The position numbers were made by a program, and so were the translations under genes. DNA of 64,000 nt. Source: Cytidiella melzeri. Lineage: Eukaryota; Basidiomycota; Agaricomycetes; Polyporales; Irpicaceae. The DNA is taken from positions 48,978 through 112,977 of the forward strand of contig JABYQR010000125.1 in NCBI GenBank assembly GCA_022592445.1. Reading direction: 5' to 3'. The notes under the pieces are model-generated. The model searched no databases. It was not told the origin of the DNA and saw nothing but the letters and a program-made list of their open reading frames with translations. Of the stretch, positions 36,701 through 48,765 are shown piece after piece (positions within the stretch are counted from its first letter, which is position 1; every line of letters begins with the position of its first letter).

Positions 36701-37073
36701 GGCCACCTGGATACCCACAAGGATCGTACCTGTTTCCCCTCCCCGTAGTAAGAGAGCCTATTGATCTGGATCAGTGGTGGCGAACCTCACAAGTGTCGGA
36801 AAGCGTAGCCCACCATTAGGGCAAATAGCGGCGCATCCCTTCCTCTCACAGCTCTTGCAAGGAAAAACTCTAGAACATCTGCAAGACGGATTTCAGGGAC
36901 GAGTCTTGCAGTAACAAGAGGATCGCGGACCTGAGCTTAAGTCTGCAGGCAAGCGAGGTAATGTTAGCGGACAGGCCATAGCGATCGAGCGGAGATGGGA
37001 CTGACCGTCGGCATTCCGCACACGACAATGGTGTGCCCCGCTTCCTGTTCTTGTCGTTTATGCTGGACGCCAT
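33726..37073 (-). CDS. Zn2Cys6 transcription factor with fungal regulatory domain (TF1)
   Basis: ATG at 37073 gives MASSINDKNRKRGTPLSCAEC. Splicing two introns completes a binuclear zinc cluster, CAECRRLKLRC then PCKSC and CAAICPNG (to about 36810), for DNA binding in the nucleus. One extra intron splits LKLR from the third Cys, unlike TF2. A coiled-coil linker follows (FVLANTEVLHEKISVLASRVRDLEDAL). A 12-nt exon (36253-36264, YLLQ) precedes NEEGGGDEAES. The middle-homology domain runs about 36200-34300 (LVDIYYRHCGWM, MYMVFALGTLMD, LGLHRDSGNWNLSAEE, RRSLLWEIYVYDSW, SLTFGRPPS). A Ser/Pro-rich tail ends at 33726. Paralogue of the gene at 45229-48765. Target genes unknown. Confidence 0.88.
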
Positions 37074-37439
37074 GACATCGAGTAAATATACAGACAATCT
37101 GAGGATGAGTACGAAGAGCAGGCAGTACGACGCGGCTGTCGGTGGTGGTGATTGGCAACGCGCGCTTGACTGGGGCCTGAGCGACCTTTGATTGGAATCC
37201 CACATCCTATTATTCACTGACTATCTATGCTATCCGGCCATTCGCTTGCTCCCTCGCTTTTGTCTCGAACAGACAGATGGTATGGCATGTAATGTACAGA
37301 GAGAAATAAACATATTCCGAACAAAACTCGTAGGACATTTTCAATGGTTCAAGAGAAAAATAGTACTGTGGGCGTGCTACCGTGGTAAAAGGTCATCGCT
37401 GACTTGTCCCGGTCTTCGTACACGAAGCCATATCTGTCA
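37074..37439. other. Intergenic region between TF1 and the coiled-coil gene
   Basis: It contains the TF1 promoter side and the 3' flank of the next gene. No motif I would call with confidence. Confidence 0.4.
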
Positions 37440-38925
37440 TCAGGCAGATGCGTCCAGCTGCTCTTCCTCGTGGACGTGCCCTTGGAGGGATTTCCTTGTC
37501 GGTTCAGGGGAAGCCGTTAGGCTCAGCTGTGACGAGACATCGTCAAATGACTGAACCATAACGCTTGCCGGGGGCAGTTCCGATGCAGGGCTCACCGGTT
37601 CAGCCGCAGAGACGACCGACGACGAGTCAGAGCCATTGAACATCGACTCTTGATGCAAAGGAGGCTCAAGACGGTTGCCAGAAGAGGTCGAAGAGATGCT
37701 GGAGCGTGAGGAGAAGAATCCGCCGAATTTCTTTGTGAGCGGCGGTACACCGTTGAGGGGCATGAGTGCGGGCGGGCTCGCAACAGCTGGAGAAGCAGTG
37801 GGACTGTTCGTCGCTGTCGGTGTAGAAGTCCACAGTTTGAACCCCCAGCTAGAATTCGTATTCTTTCGCGAGTGGTCCGGTCCTGAGCTCTGAGGAGGAG
37901 GTACGACAGCACCGCGGCCAGCAGGATGCATTCCAATGCTGTTGTCGGATATGAATGTTCTAAGCGCATTTGCACATGTTTCCGACGCCTCCTGCGCCTC
38001 TCGCACCTCTGAGAGCTCGTGTCGCGTCTCCTCCAGCGACTCCTTGACCGCTTGAAGCTCCTTTCTGAGCTCTTCCACCTCTGAAGCGTCTGCAGTCGGA
38101 GGCAAGTCAGAGGGGGTGACACGGCCAAAGAACCCAGACATGCGCCGGGAAGAGCGATCGGGCTGCGATGGCGCGCCGCCAACCAACTGAAGAGGCTCAA
38201 GTCGCCCGGACCCCAGAGGAGGACTAGCGAGTTCATTCCTGAATGACGCGCCTGGTTCGGATACTGATGAGATGCGGCGGTGGGCACCCATGCGAGTAGG
38301 GTTACCAGGTGAGCCAACCGCAGGCACAAACGAGCTGCGTCTTGACGACGGCGGTCCTTGCAAGCCAGATGGACCGGCTCGCGACAAGTCGAGGGTCATA
38401 GTTGCCCTTCTGTTTTCAGTTTGGAGCCTCATGAGAGCTCGCCTGTCCAAGGAGTCAGTACGGTGCAGGAAGGTTAGGAGAGCGGGGACAGGCGACTTGC
38501 CTGCTGTCCTCAAGCTTTCCTCGCAGCATCGTAACCGCATCTGTGTCCTCTTTTCTTTGCTCCGTAACCGCTGTAAGCTCTTCTTCGATTCTCAGACACC
38601 GCTCTGAGACTGTGTGCAACGCGTCCTTCAAATTTGCTTCGCGCTCCTCAGCTTCCGTCAACGCTTGAGAGAGACTGTCGCGTTCGCGTGTGACCTCTGC
38701 CAACGAAAGACGAAGCTGGGTAACGATGGACGCCAGAACGTGGGGGTCGAGGCTCTGTGGCCTCTCGGACGACATGCGAGTCTGAGCGACGTCAGGCGTG
38801 TTGGGTATGGAATCGATGTCGAGTTGCCGCTCAAGCTCGAGGCTCAAGTCGATAGATGACGGCCTGTGTCGAGCTTGTTCGTGCATATACTGAAGATCGT
38901 CTTCCATATTGTCATTCATAGACAT
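37440..38925 (-). CDS. Coiled-coil protein of unknown function
   Basis: Two exons. ATG at 38925 begins MSMNDNMEDDLQYMHEQARH. Residues about 60-150 form a long heptad-rich coil (LSLAEVTRERDSLSQALTEA, IEEELTAVTEQRKEDTDAV). The intron 38500-38443 uses a GC donor (CAG|GCAAGT) and AG acceptor, joining DSR to RALMRLQTENRR. After a Ser/Pro-rich region with RRSSFVP and RRISSV, possible basophilic kinase sites, a second coil occurs (VEELRKELQAVKESLEETRH). The tail is low complexity (HVHEEEQLDASA). About 490 residues, no signal peptide or membrane segment. It resembles scaffold or tethering proteins only by being coiled, and I do not assign a function. Confidence 0.75.
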
Positions 38926-39501
38926 GGTCGTGAGTGGTTAGATGTTGGGGTGAGCGGCAATGGCAGGTATGGGATAGCAGGTGTTAGGGATGGATAGCAG
39001 TGCAATGCTCCGGCTGTGTTGAGCGGCCCCAGGCCTCCGCAGTGGGAAACAGTGACTAGTTATAGTTGGAAAGCAGAAGTCTGCGCCTGGTTGGTGCTCA
39101 GATGCAGGATGAGAGCAGGAGGAGGGATGGCCTGGCAGAGAACACGCGAAGGCAGCTAAAGTCTAATAGGGAACAATGGGCGCTTAAAAGGGCATGGCGA
39201 GCCACCCTATCAAAACTACCTCGCAACTCTCATCTTCACCCAGCTGCAACAATCAAGTAGCGTACTGACAAGACACACAGCGTCGATCCGTTTCAAGCTC
39301 AGACCAAGTTTCTACTACCCCTAACTGAAAAATATCGTACACTGTGTTGTCAACTGTCGACGAGGCCTCTACATACTGTTTAATGATATACAAGTTCCAA
39401 GGGCATACTTTCTTTGTCTTGAGTCGGGTGGTTTTGCACCAGGAGTGCATATGGCCCAGTGGTTATCGGCACCGTATGGCTGCACGCCGTGTCTGCGTTT
39501 G
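38926..39501. other. Intergenic region between the coiled-coil and CCCH/Smr genes
   Basis: It holds the upstream region of the coiled-coil gene and the 3' flank of the CCCH/Smr gene. Short open frames here lack any coding signature. Confidence 0.4.
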
Positions 39502-42379
39502 TCATGCGTGCGTCAAGGCATCCACGCAGATGACGCCTTCCCGTTCACTCCAGGGGTAACCCCAAAGGTGCAGCCACTCGCGGGCACCAGTCGCGAGACG
39601 AGCCCGGGACGCTGCACGCGCAGAATCCTGGACGACGGACTGCTTTTCGTCGTCAACGACAAGATACGCTTCAAACCATCAACAATCAGCCACCTTCGAT
39701 TTGTGCCAAGACTGGATCGACTATACCTAAACCAGAGAACTGATCGCGTTCCAGCTGCCAAGCAGTGTCAGCATTGCAATCTGTACGGCGGAAACGGACC
39801 TGAGACATAACTTACAGCAAGCAGAAACTCTTCAACAACCTCAGTGGCCTCGGCTACTTGCAAACCATGCAAATCAACCATAACCTCCGTGCGTTCCTCC
39901 GGAGTCAACTTCTTCCCTTCCGCTGCTGACTGGCTCGCCAAAGCCTGGGCAGCGACACCCAAGCACACTCCTAATCCACCACCACATATCTTGCCCGCAG
40001 AAAAGGGGCGATCAGCTGAATCGTCCGACCACACCGAGCTCCTCAGTGTCTGCTCGATCACCCTCGCTCGCTCTCTGACAAGCCTGCTCGCAGCTTGGAC
40101 CAGCTCTGCGCTCATCTTTGCGTTGAGATCGTGACCTTCGCGAGTAAAACGCTTCGCGGCAGCTCCGTCGCCCTTCTTCCACGCGGCTGCAGCACGGCTG
40201 AGGCATTCATTTCTAGATGCTCCAAGCTGCTGCGCCCTGTTTCGATATGCCGCGTACAAGTTCTTAACAGCGTCTCCAGAGCCTATGGTAGGCACAAGGG
40301 TTGGCGGACGAAGCTTGATCCGAGGTGAAGGTCTAGGTGCCACCACGGCAGTGTTCGCTTTGAGCTCAGAAGTAGCTCCCAGAGCATCCCTCCGAACGCC
40401 GAGAGTCGTTGAGTCTTTCATAGCAGAAGGTGGAGGAGTCGTGGTCGACGGAGGTGGTATTGGCGGACTTGTTCCAGAATTTTTGACTGCAGCTGCAAAC
40501 CGACCACGACCTGCATCGTGCGTGAATTGGTCTTGGGGCTGATGGTTATACACGCCTCGACGCGGGTTCGGAGGATTGCCTGCAGCATTATTCAAAGCGG
40601 GAAATTCTTCAGGTGGAGGACTAAGGTCGTCGTTGTCTCGGCCGTTAAGATTCATCCGTGACATAGAGCCATGTAGGCTCGAGGGATCGATATCCTTCGG
40701 CAAGTGGTGTAAGAATTCACAGTTCTCGCCCTTGGCACACGTTCCACGCAGCCAAAAACGGCATAACGCACGTTCTAGGTCATGACTGTATCAATGCAAT
40801 TAGTCTGGGTTTTTTTTAACTTGCTGCTGTAGACATCAACCAACCTGAAACGGCAGTCCGCACGCAAACACTCTCCAGCGAGAAAATATCTGCACACCCT
40901 GTTGCCTCCAGGAATAGGACGACCAAATCTGTTGCCTCTGAATCCAGGCCCCGTGTGATGACCTCGCGCTCCCCGAAAGTTGCCTACTTGACCATCTCTT
41001 CCTATGACGGACACTCTACTACTGGCCATGCTGAATTTGGAATTGACAGCATTATTCGCCGCGAGGGAGGCCACTTGACGGTCTACCAACCACGACATGG
41101 CCCTATCAAAATCGTATGCATTCGCCTCAAGCGCGTCTTCTAGCTCGGACGGAGCCAATGTTGAGCCGAAGACCATACTGAGCACATCTAGCGGGGTCAT
41201 CCCATCGCTTAACATCGCTGCTGCGTCAGGATCAAGGTCGTCTGGTTGCAAGGACTGAGATGCAAAGAGCTGCGAATACTGTTCTTCGTGGGGCCCGTAG
41301 AACCCGTATCCTTCAGCGGACGCAGAGAGCGATGAGTTTGATAGTGGTGAGTTCGACCAGGTTTCGTCCGCAGTGTGAAACGAGCGCGGTAGCACCTTCT
41401 GGCCGAACGGATCGAATGGGTCCTCTTCATCATCGTCTTCGCCTGGCCGCAGGGACAGTCGCAAGGAGCTGGGTGTGCCCGAACGAGGGAGTAGAGCGCT
41501 ATCGGGAGTCAGTGGGGCCGCTATTGCTAGTTTGGAAGTAGGCCGCTGCAGACTGTGTGACCAAAGATCTGGAGAGGGAGTTTGATCTCTGAGTGATACC
41601 GAAGAGCCAGGGTTTGAGGAAGCCGAGGACAGAGGACGAGGAATAGGCTTGAACTCGTGTGCTTTAGCGTTTAAAAGACGAGGCGAGGACAGAGGAGAAG
41701 CAGGGAGACTGGAGGCGAACTGAGCATGCTGCAAAACAGGGGATGGCCCGGGCGATTCGATACGGGCTGTAATGTAGGAAGAGCTCTGCTGACTGACGGC
41801 GAGAGGAGAAATCAAAGGAGTATGTGGCCTACGGAAAACCATGGCCAGAGGTGAACTCGGGGCCGAAGTAGGTGTGTCGGGGCGCGGTACAAGACGTGCG
41901 GAGTGCTGCGAAGCCCGTGATGAGGGCCTGGAGATCGGCCGACGAGTTGGGGTGAGGAACATAAACGGAACGTTATCAATGTCGTCTCGATGACGGTGCA
42001 TTAGGTCCAGCACGTGTTGAGAAAGCTCGGGGACAGTAAGTAGGAATGCGATGGGGTCAAAGACGAGAGACTCACTTCCTCATCGTCTATGGAGGGACCG
42101 AAACTGTCCCTGAGCAAGTTCTTGAGGTCTTCTTCGCGCTCTGCGTCAAGCAAGGAGGCCACCCTGGCAACGAGAGCCGAGCTAATGCCAGTCAAGCCGC
42201 CTTCGTTGTCATCTTCGTAGTTGTCGAGAGGTCTGTACTGGCGAGCGATGGCGGTGAGCTGTGCGCGTGTATGTGGAAATCTTGGAGGAGCAGAGAGTTC
42301 CTGAGGTGTTGAGAGGGCAGGCGATTGAGAGCGAATGGAGTGATCAAAAGGCACGGTGATTGTGGGTGGTGCAAGCATG
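39502..42379 (-). CDS. CCCH zinc-finger protein with DUF1771 and Smr domains
   Basis: ATG at 42379 (MLAPPTITVPFDHS). An intron after SIDDEE leads to a long Ser/Pro-rich region. A CUE/UBA-like segment follows (MTPLDVLSMVFGSTLAPSE to FDRAMSWLVDR, about 41210-41080). Two CCCH fingers are split by an intron at about 40850-40795: CRYFLAGECLRADCRF and CRFWLRGTCAKGENCEFLH. DUF1771 lies at about 40255-40100 (LYAAYRNRAQQLG, AAAWKKGDGAAAKRFTREGH). The Smr domain begins VDLHGLQVAEATEVVEEFL (about 39880), then a 28-nt exon (39727-39754) and a last exon to TGA 39502 with LWGYPWSERE. Smr domains are nucleases or RNA binders and CCCH fingers bind RNA, so a role in mRNA decay or ribosome rescue is plausible, but inferred. 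Confidence 0.85.
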
Positions 42380-42958
42380 TTGCAGGCTGCCCGACATGTA
42401 CAAAGAGTAAGAAGAGTAGCGAGGATGTAGGATACTTGGTATTCGCAGCAAGCAGACCCTGCACAGGTCCTGGTGGTGGCGGTCTGTGGATGAGTTCTGT
42501 TGTTGTTGACAGCTGGTGGCAAGCGCCCACCGCTCAGAATTGCCTCCGCTCGTCTTCAACGTAAATGTGATCGCACTTTAAGTCAAAGGCTATAGCTGTA
42601 TTTGCACAGGAAAACATACAAAGCAGCTGAGATGACATCAAGTACTACAAGCTACCAAGACAGGGCGCGTTCGTTACTCAGCTCATATTACAGCAGGGGG
42701 ATTCGGGAAATATCACCGCAGACTCTATTTACAGTACAACGTTTCTGGGATTCAAGGGTGTTCCGAAATCAAGTCAAATGTCTGGCTGTCAATTGCGCTT
42801 GTACTCATTTTTGAAGGCTCTCTGGAATTTATGGCGAAGACTTTGCACAATCAAAGCCTTTGCGGATGAAGTGCGAATCCCGTCGCAGAATAGCATATGC
42901 TACACGTACTGTCTAAAGCAAATGGTCATTTTATAAGGCTACATCAGCGAATATTCAG
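42380..42958. other. Intergenic region between the CCCH/Smr and Tsr4 genes
   Basis: It holds the upstream region of the CCCH/Smr gene; a possible 5' UTR intron ends at CAG just before its ATG. The 3' flank of the Tsr4 gene is also here. No other feature seen. Confidence 0.4.
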
Positions 42959-44655
42959 TCAGACATCCCACTGCACAAGCACAACCTCTTCTCTCCAGCA
43001 ACTCTGCACATCCCTCTCCGCCTCGACACAGCAGTCCTTCTCACAGGAGAATACTATACACGTTCCCCACTCCATTCCAGCTCTTTCGAGGTTCGTACCA
43101 CCCTTCAACACCTTTTCTACCTCTTTGCGTCGCTCAGCGTCGCTTTGCTTCGTCTTCTCTTTCTCCTCTCCGGTCTTCTTCAGGACGTTGATCAGATTAG
43201 GCATGAGCTGACACTCGAAAACGCGTTTGCCTTTGCAGTGCGGGCAGGCAGGGATTGAAGACGGTTCGTACGTTCTCTTCGCTGGGGGTATGACCATGGC
43301 ATCCGGTCTCGTCACTGGTAAATTCGGTTTGGATGGAGCAGGAAAGAGCCGGTCAAAGACCTTGTCACTCGCAAACGGCAGCGGCATGCCACCGAGCTCG
43401 TACCTTCAGACATAACAATGTAGTCAGCTCACAGCGGGCTAGCGAAATTTCTTAGAGCACACCTCAGACATTGTTCACCCTCGTTTCCGACCCTTTTCGA
43501 AAACCGCTCGAATACGTGATCGATCTCCAGTGAATTTTCGTAGCCCTCTGTCGCCCATGTTGAGTCTTTCGACTTTCGTGTTTCTAAGCAGTCCTCATCC
43601 ACCTGGGCTTCCTTGGGAACCTTGGGTTTCGACGCAGACGAGATATACTCTGCTATGGTAGAGAGATAGAGAACGTCATATGCAGGTGTAGATGCCCATG
43701 CCGAAGAGTCCAGAGTGGCGGCTGCTAATGCGGTAACTAGAGCTTCGTCCTCGTCTCGCTCGTCCTCATCCTCATCTTCATCCGATTCGTCGTCCTCGAG
43801 ACTATGGCCTTCCTCGCCACTATCGCTGCTGCTCTCTTCCTCCGTTGTTTCTCGGACGGTAGTCGAGACACCAAATGTATGAGTGCCTAGGCCAAAAAGA
43901 TTTGGACCACCGCTCGAAACATTCATCTGCACACGAGAGTCAGACACACGACTGTAGCGGGTACCGCTGTTGACGTACAGAAAACGGGTTCGTCTTCGCA
44001 GCGCTCTTCCGTTTCGCCTCTTCCTCGACTGCCTTCGCTTTCGCCAGCTCCTTCTGTCTCTGCTGCTCCTTCTGTTTCTGTAGCTTCACAGCGTACTGCT
44101 CATTAAACCGAAGTCCCCTCCACGCGCGCACGCTATCACGTCACCATGTATAAATCTCACAAGAAAACGCACGAGAACCCCACTGCGCACCTGCCTTCCA
44201 ACTTTTGACACACACCTCTAGCACATCCCCAAACATACAACGCTCGATCGCACGGGCTGCCTTCCATCGGGCACCACACTTGAAGAAGCAGCTCCATCGG
44301 AGTCGAGCAGTTTTTACACAATGCAGAGTCGATCGGCGGTTCAGGACTCGTTAAGAATGCCTACGGAAGACAGCCATGGACGAGTGCATCGAGGGTGAAC
44401 AAAAGAACAAGAACGAGCGGGATGGGCGCGTCCACGAGCAAAGCAAAAGTGGCATTCAATGAGGATAAGCGTACATGCACGTAAAAAAAATTGATATCGT
44501 ACTGGGTGACCGCCAATCCGAGAGACGGCAGCGTCAAGAAGGTCTGAGGCAGATTCCAACGGACCATCAGGTATACCCAGCTGGACTGTAGTCTCCATGT
44601 CGGAGCCTTCGTCGTCGTCAGAGTCTGACCAGTCATCATCGGATTGCGGTGCCAT
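42959..44655 (-). CDS. TSR4: Tsr4/PDCD2-family protein, uS5 (Rps2) chaperone
   Basis: ATG at 44655 begins MAPQSDDDWSDSDDDEGSDM, an acidic start typical of the family. After an intron the N-terminal zinc domain reads AFLTSPEPP, CKNCSTPMELLLQVWCP, PCDRALYVWGC and GVCQKLEG. A charged linker (KQKEQQRQKELAKAKA) and a strongly acidic stretch (DEDEDEDERDEDEA, about 43770) follow. The PDCD2 C-terminal domain runs from YENSLEIDHVFERFSKRVG (about 43530) through MPLPF, IPACPHCKGKRVFECQLMP and WGTCIVFSCEKDCC to VQWDV at 42959. Yeast Tsr4 escorts newly made Rps2 to the 40S subunit. About five exons; the Cys pairs are intact, so it looks functional. Confidence 0.9.
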
Positions 44656-45228
44656 TGCGTGCAAAGAGAATGTATCTGGAGAGTAGAGAGCGGTGAGTAT
44701 ACGCAAACGAGAGACAAGAGATGGCAGGAGGATCAGAAATGCATGAATGGTATATATTAAAGAGTATCGTCAAAGATGGCGAGGAAAAGGAAACCTCGAC
44801 CGCGCACTTTCAGACTCGTCATCTAGAAAGCTCATCTTGTCGAACGAAGGGTATGGTTGAACATGCTCACCTTGACTGTAGGTCTGGAAATTACTCCTGC
44901 GTCTGAGATGAACGTCGTTGACAACGAAAAAGCTTTCATTCGGAAATTACCTCTCAGAAAATATTATATACTGTACTTTACATCGAACAAATACAGCCAC
45001 GTGGAGGGCGTCGGCGCCCGTACAAGACTCATCCGTGCCTGGTGCATGATAATTCCCGATGGTAGCGGAGAGTCGGAAAGGTATATATCCACGCAGTCGA
45101 GTACATGATCACCCAAAATTCGCAACGAAACTGGTTCTCTACTTTACAACACAAGGTAACCTTTACATCCTGCACTGACTACAGTCTCCAAGAACAGTAG
45201 AACACAAATGACAACCACAGGGCCAACG
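44656..45228. other. Intergenic region between Tsr4 and TF2
   Basis: It is upstream of Tsr4 and downstream of TF2. Two TATA-like motifs (TATATATTAA near 44751 and ATTATATACTG near 44964) are on offer. No coding signature. Confidence 0.4.
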
Positions 45229-48200
45229 CTACATGTGCCCAATCTGAGCCACAAAGTCCGTCCACGCGTTCTGCATGTTGGAGTCTGGCGAATAGGACGT
45301 GCCTGCATACTCCGTCTCTGGTGACATTTGCGCCTGAGAGAAAGTGTTTTCGGGACCCACGTAACCGCTGTAGTCGAACACGGGAAAATATTGGGGTAGG
45401 GCTTGGTTTGACATGTCCAGGGACGAAGACCCAGCCGCGGGCTGCCCTCCAAAGGGCGAGGTGGTGACAGATATATACCCGGGGGTAACAGGCGTCATGT
45501 CGGAGAAGGTCGGACGGTCGTAGTTCGCTGAAGACATCGTGGCCTGCTGCTGGGAGTGTATGTGGGAAGACCCCGCGTGCGCATGGCTCGCAAACGTACG
45601 CAGGTACTCGAGAACCATGGGATGAGCCTGGCCGTCGAGGTCGTGCTTCAACGGGAAGGGCACGATAGGGTTCATTGTGGTGGGGGACAGCTCGGCGATC
45701 ACAGGTGAGACGGACTTCTCCTTGGAGGCGATCAACCTCGATCGACCACCGAGCACAGACAGCTCGTCTTCGCCGCCATCTGCAGATGGTGTCGACGGCT
45801 CTGACTGTGTGCCTTGTCTTGACGGTGGTGCTTGCCTGTACTGGGTAAGGGAGGCACGGGCCTTTTCACGTAAATTGAGCATTATAGACTGTTGAATGAG
45901 CGTGAAACAGAAGGCTTGGTTAGCAAATGTCCGACTTGGATCGGAGGCTGCGGTCGGGACGTACTAGCATTTTCTCGGCATGAAATATATGAGCTGTCTT
46001 TGAGAACAGATCGCACGCTGCGTCCAGTTGCAGCAGCGCGGAAGGAGCAAGGCTCATGGATGGGCACTTGGTCACAATCGACCCTAAGATGATCTGTGTA
46101 GAGTATTGTTCATAGTTGCTTCGTGAGTGCGACACCCCGAAATATAAAGCAGGTTACACTGACAGAACACGAGAATAGATGTGTCCATAGAAACCACATT
46201 CTCTCGGTTAGCTCTTTGAGCTGGGAGTGTATGTTTCGAACAAGGGCCACTAGGGACCCGGCACTGCGGTAAGCTGCAATAAATGAAGTACCGTACGGAC
46301 TACCGAGCGGATCCTTTGGATGGTCGCTGATTGCCCTGGCAAAGAATCCCCTGTGCATATCTAGAATATAACCACAAGCGGGTGAGCAATATGTCGGAAG
46401 ATCGGGAGATTCAACACACATAGTAGATCTAATCAAAAGTGTAAAGAGATAGACATCAGGCCCACAATCTCAAATAAACGTCCACTGAACAAACACGTAC
46501 TTGATTCCCGGATAGCTAACACTAGATGTCGCTGCAAAATCAACGGAACGGAATCGTACACAGCGCCTCCGCGCGTATCCGAGTGCCCAAATCCGGCTAT
46601 TTGCAGAATGGCAGGAACATGGAATCCACGAAGCTTGCGATCAAGCTGGAGTATCAAGTTGTACGTGGGCACCTTCGCACCGAACGATTGATCGTATACG
46701 AGGTTCATGCATTCGGACAAGTAGCGGTGCTTCCACCAATGGACTGCAAGAAAGGCAAATGAGCAGGATTATCCGCGGAAAGAGGAGAACAAGGCTCTTC
46801 ACATGTGAGATCTCCTCCAGGATCCTCTGTATAAGGTTTCCTGCAATCAACGTGAGACATGGTGAATGACGCCGGCCGGCCAAAGGTGTAAGACTGATGT
46901 AGACACCAGATCAGCGGACACGTATAGCTACTGCCCCTTTGTCCATACCTGCAAGAAGTCGTACGAGTACAACTCCCAGAATGCCTCCCGCCGGCGTTCT
47001 ATCTCTGCTGCCTCTACGTTCCATCTTCCAGCATCACGATCTATTCGGACTCATATCAGTCCCTGCCTGACACGGTCCGTGCGAAGAGAACTCACGAAGG
47101 CCCATCTGTTTCGGGTAACAGATGTGTCAATCACGTCGCTATGAGACCACCGCAAACACACTCACGCTGACTCCTAACTTCACCGCAAGACCCATAAATG
47201 CCCAGCGAGAGCCTACACCGCTCCCGTGCCGCTCCGACAAGAACATGTAAAACGCCATGAGATACTGCGGACTATGAGATGAGCAAATCAAAGATTGACG
47301 ACAGCGTGTACTCACCAATGTTTGGACAGCAGATATCGTCGGCTGTTCGAAGATGGGACTTTGAAACAACGCCGCACGTGCCAACATGTGATACTTCTCT
47401 GCTTCAATGTTGTACGCCTGACGCTTAATATCCATGAGACTGCCAATGGCGAGAACCATGAACATCAGCCCCAGCTGGTGCGAAAGGTATATGTCGTTGA
47501 CGGGCGGGGCTGCGTTCGGATTGTAAAATTGGTAGTATACTTGCTCGTTGAACTGCTCGAGTGATACGATACTGTACCTGGAAAGAACATTGTGTTAGAA
47601 TGACTTGAGTGCAACGTCCATGATTAGGTAATCAGTGAACTAACATCCACGCTAGATGGAGATGATTACACCGTTAGTACTAGTCCAGATGAATTGCATG
47701 CGAGCCGATAAGGCATCGCACCTGCATGTTGAAAATATATCTGTCGCAGGTCCGCGGCCTCGTCTGCAGGAGGAAGATACCAGAACAAACCACGGAGACG
47801 CTCCAAGCGTTCCGCCTCGAGTTCTGCGGTGGGCGGAATGTTAGGGGCTACGGGAAAGAGGCCTGCGAGGGATAACACCTCTTGAGGCAGAATCCTATGT
47901 AATGCCCCCATGCGATCTTCCCTTTCATTCTTTCGTGACTCTTCTTGCTGCTCCTCGTTCTGTGGGGAGCGTACGTGAGCGACGATTACCGGGATACCGG
48001 TGAAACACTGTGCAAACCTGTAAGAAGTACTGTATACACAAACAATCACGGAGTCAACAGAATGTCATACGTCTAACATCGTGACATACGAATGAACCGG
48101 TTGCCTGCCCGAAGTAGCTTGTGCGGCCTGTGTCGCTGATTGCGAGCGACCCGAAGGACTCCACTATGCCGCCCTCTGGCTCTCCGCTGGTACCGCTGGA

Positions 48201-48765
48201 GCTTGCGCCCAAGCCTTCTCTCTGCAGAGGTGCTTTGATTCTGAGGAGGTCCTCGGAGAGCAGCGGATGTGGACCCTGGGAGTGCTGCGAGTGGGAGGCT
48301 CGGAGGCCGTCCTCGAGCTCCCGGACGCGGTTTGAGAGCTCATTTATCTTCTCGTGAAGATCCTGAGTGCTTGCGAGGACGAAGCGGGTGGATCTGATGT
48401 GTGGTAAGCGAGTGGGGTAACACAAAGCGAGAGAGAGAAATTAGAACCTGTTGCCTTTCCCTGTTTGTAATGAGCCTGTAAAAGGAGGCGGGTTAGACGG
48501 AGGCCGTAGGCGAGGATGGTGGCACATACCATCGGGACAAATCGTAGCACAGCCCCTCTTCACGCAGGACCCGCAAGGTATTGCGCGGTCGCAGCGTAGT
48601 TTGAGCCTAGGACCACTGTGAGTAACACTAGTGGTGTACGGTAGTACATGCAGTTCGCTACCTGCGACATTCGGCACAGGAGAGACGAGTCGCGCCCCGC
48701 TTGCGCTTCTTTGGCTCTCCTGGTTGGTCTGGAGAGGTGTTGGTTTTGGTATCTGGCGAGGACAT
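45229..48765 (-). CDS. Zn2Cys6 transcription factor with fungal regulatory domain (TF2)
   Basis: ATG at 48765 gives MSSPDTKTNTSPDQPGEPKK with a basic KKRKRG ahead of the cluster. Exons 1-2 make CAECRRLKLRCDRAIPCGSC and CATICPDG (to about 48535). The linker coil is FVLASTQDLHEKINELSNRV. A 12-nt exon (48018-48029, YFLQ) sits between TGSF and NEEQQEESR, matching the one in TF1. The regulatory domain continues with LFWYLPPADEAADLRQIYFQ, MFMVLAIGSLMDIKRQAYN (about 47450) and CPSMSLAPSALLQLDAACDL (about 46050). The tail from 45882 is Ser/Pro/Gln-rich and ends IGHM at 45229. It has roughly the same exon layout as TF1. A TATA-like run (AAATATATATTTT, about 48823) lies about 60 bp upstream. Confidence 0.88.

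Noticed and set aside
39445..39810. Plus-strand 121-codon frame
   Set aside because: It overlaps the last exons of the CCCH/Smr gene, whose minus-strand reading fits the Smr fold.
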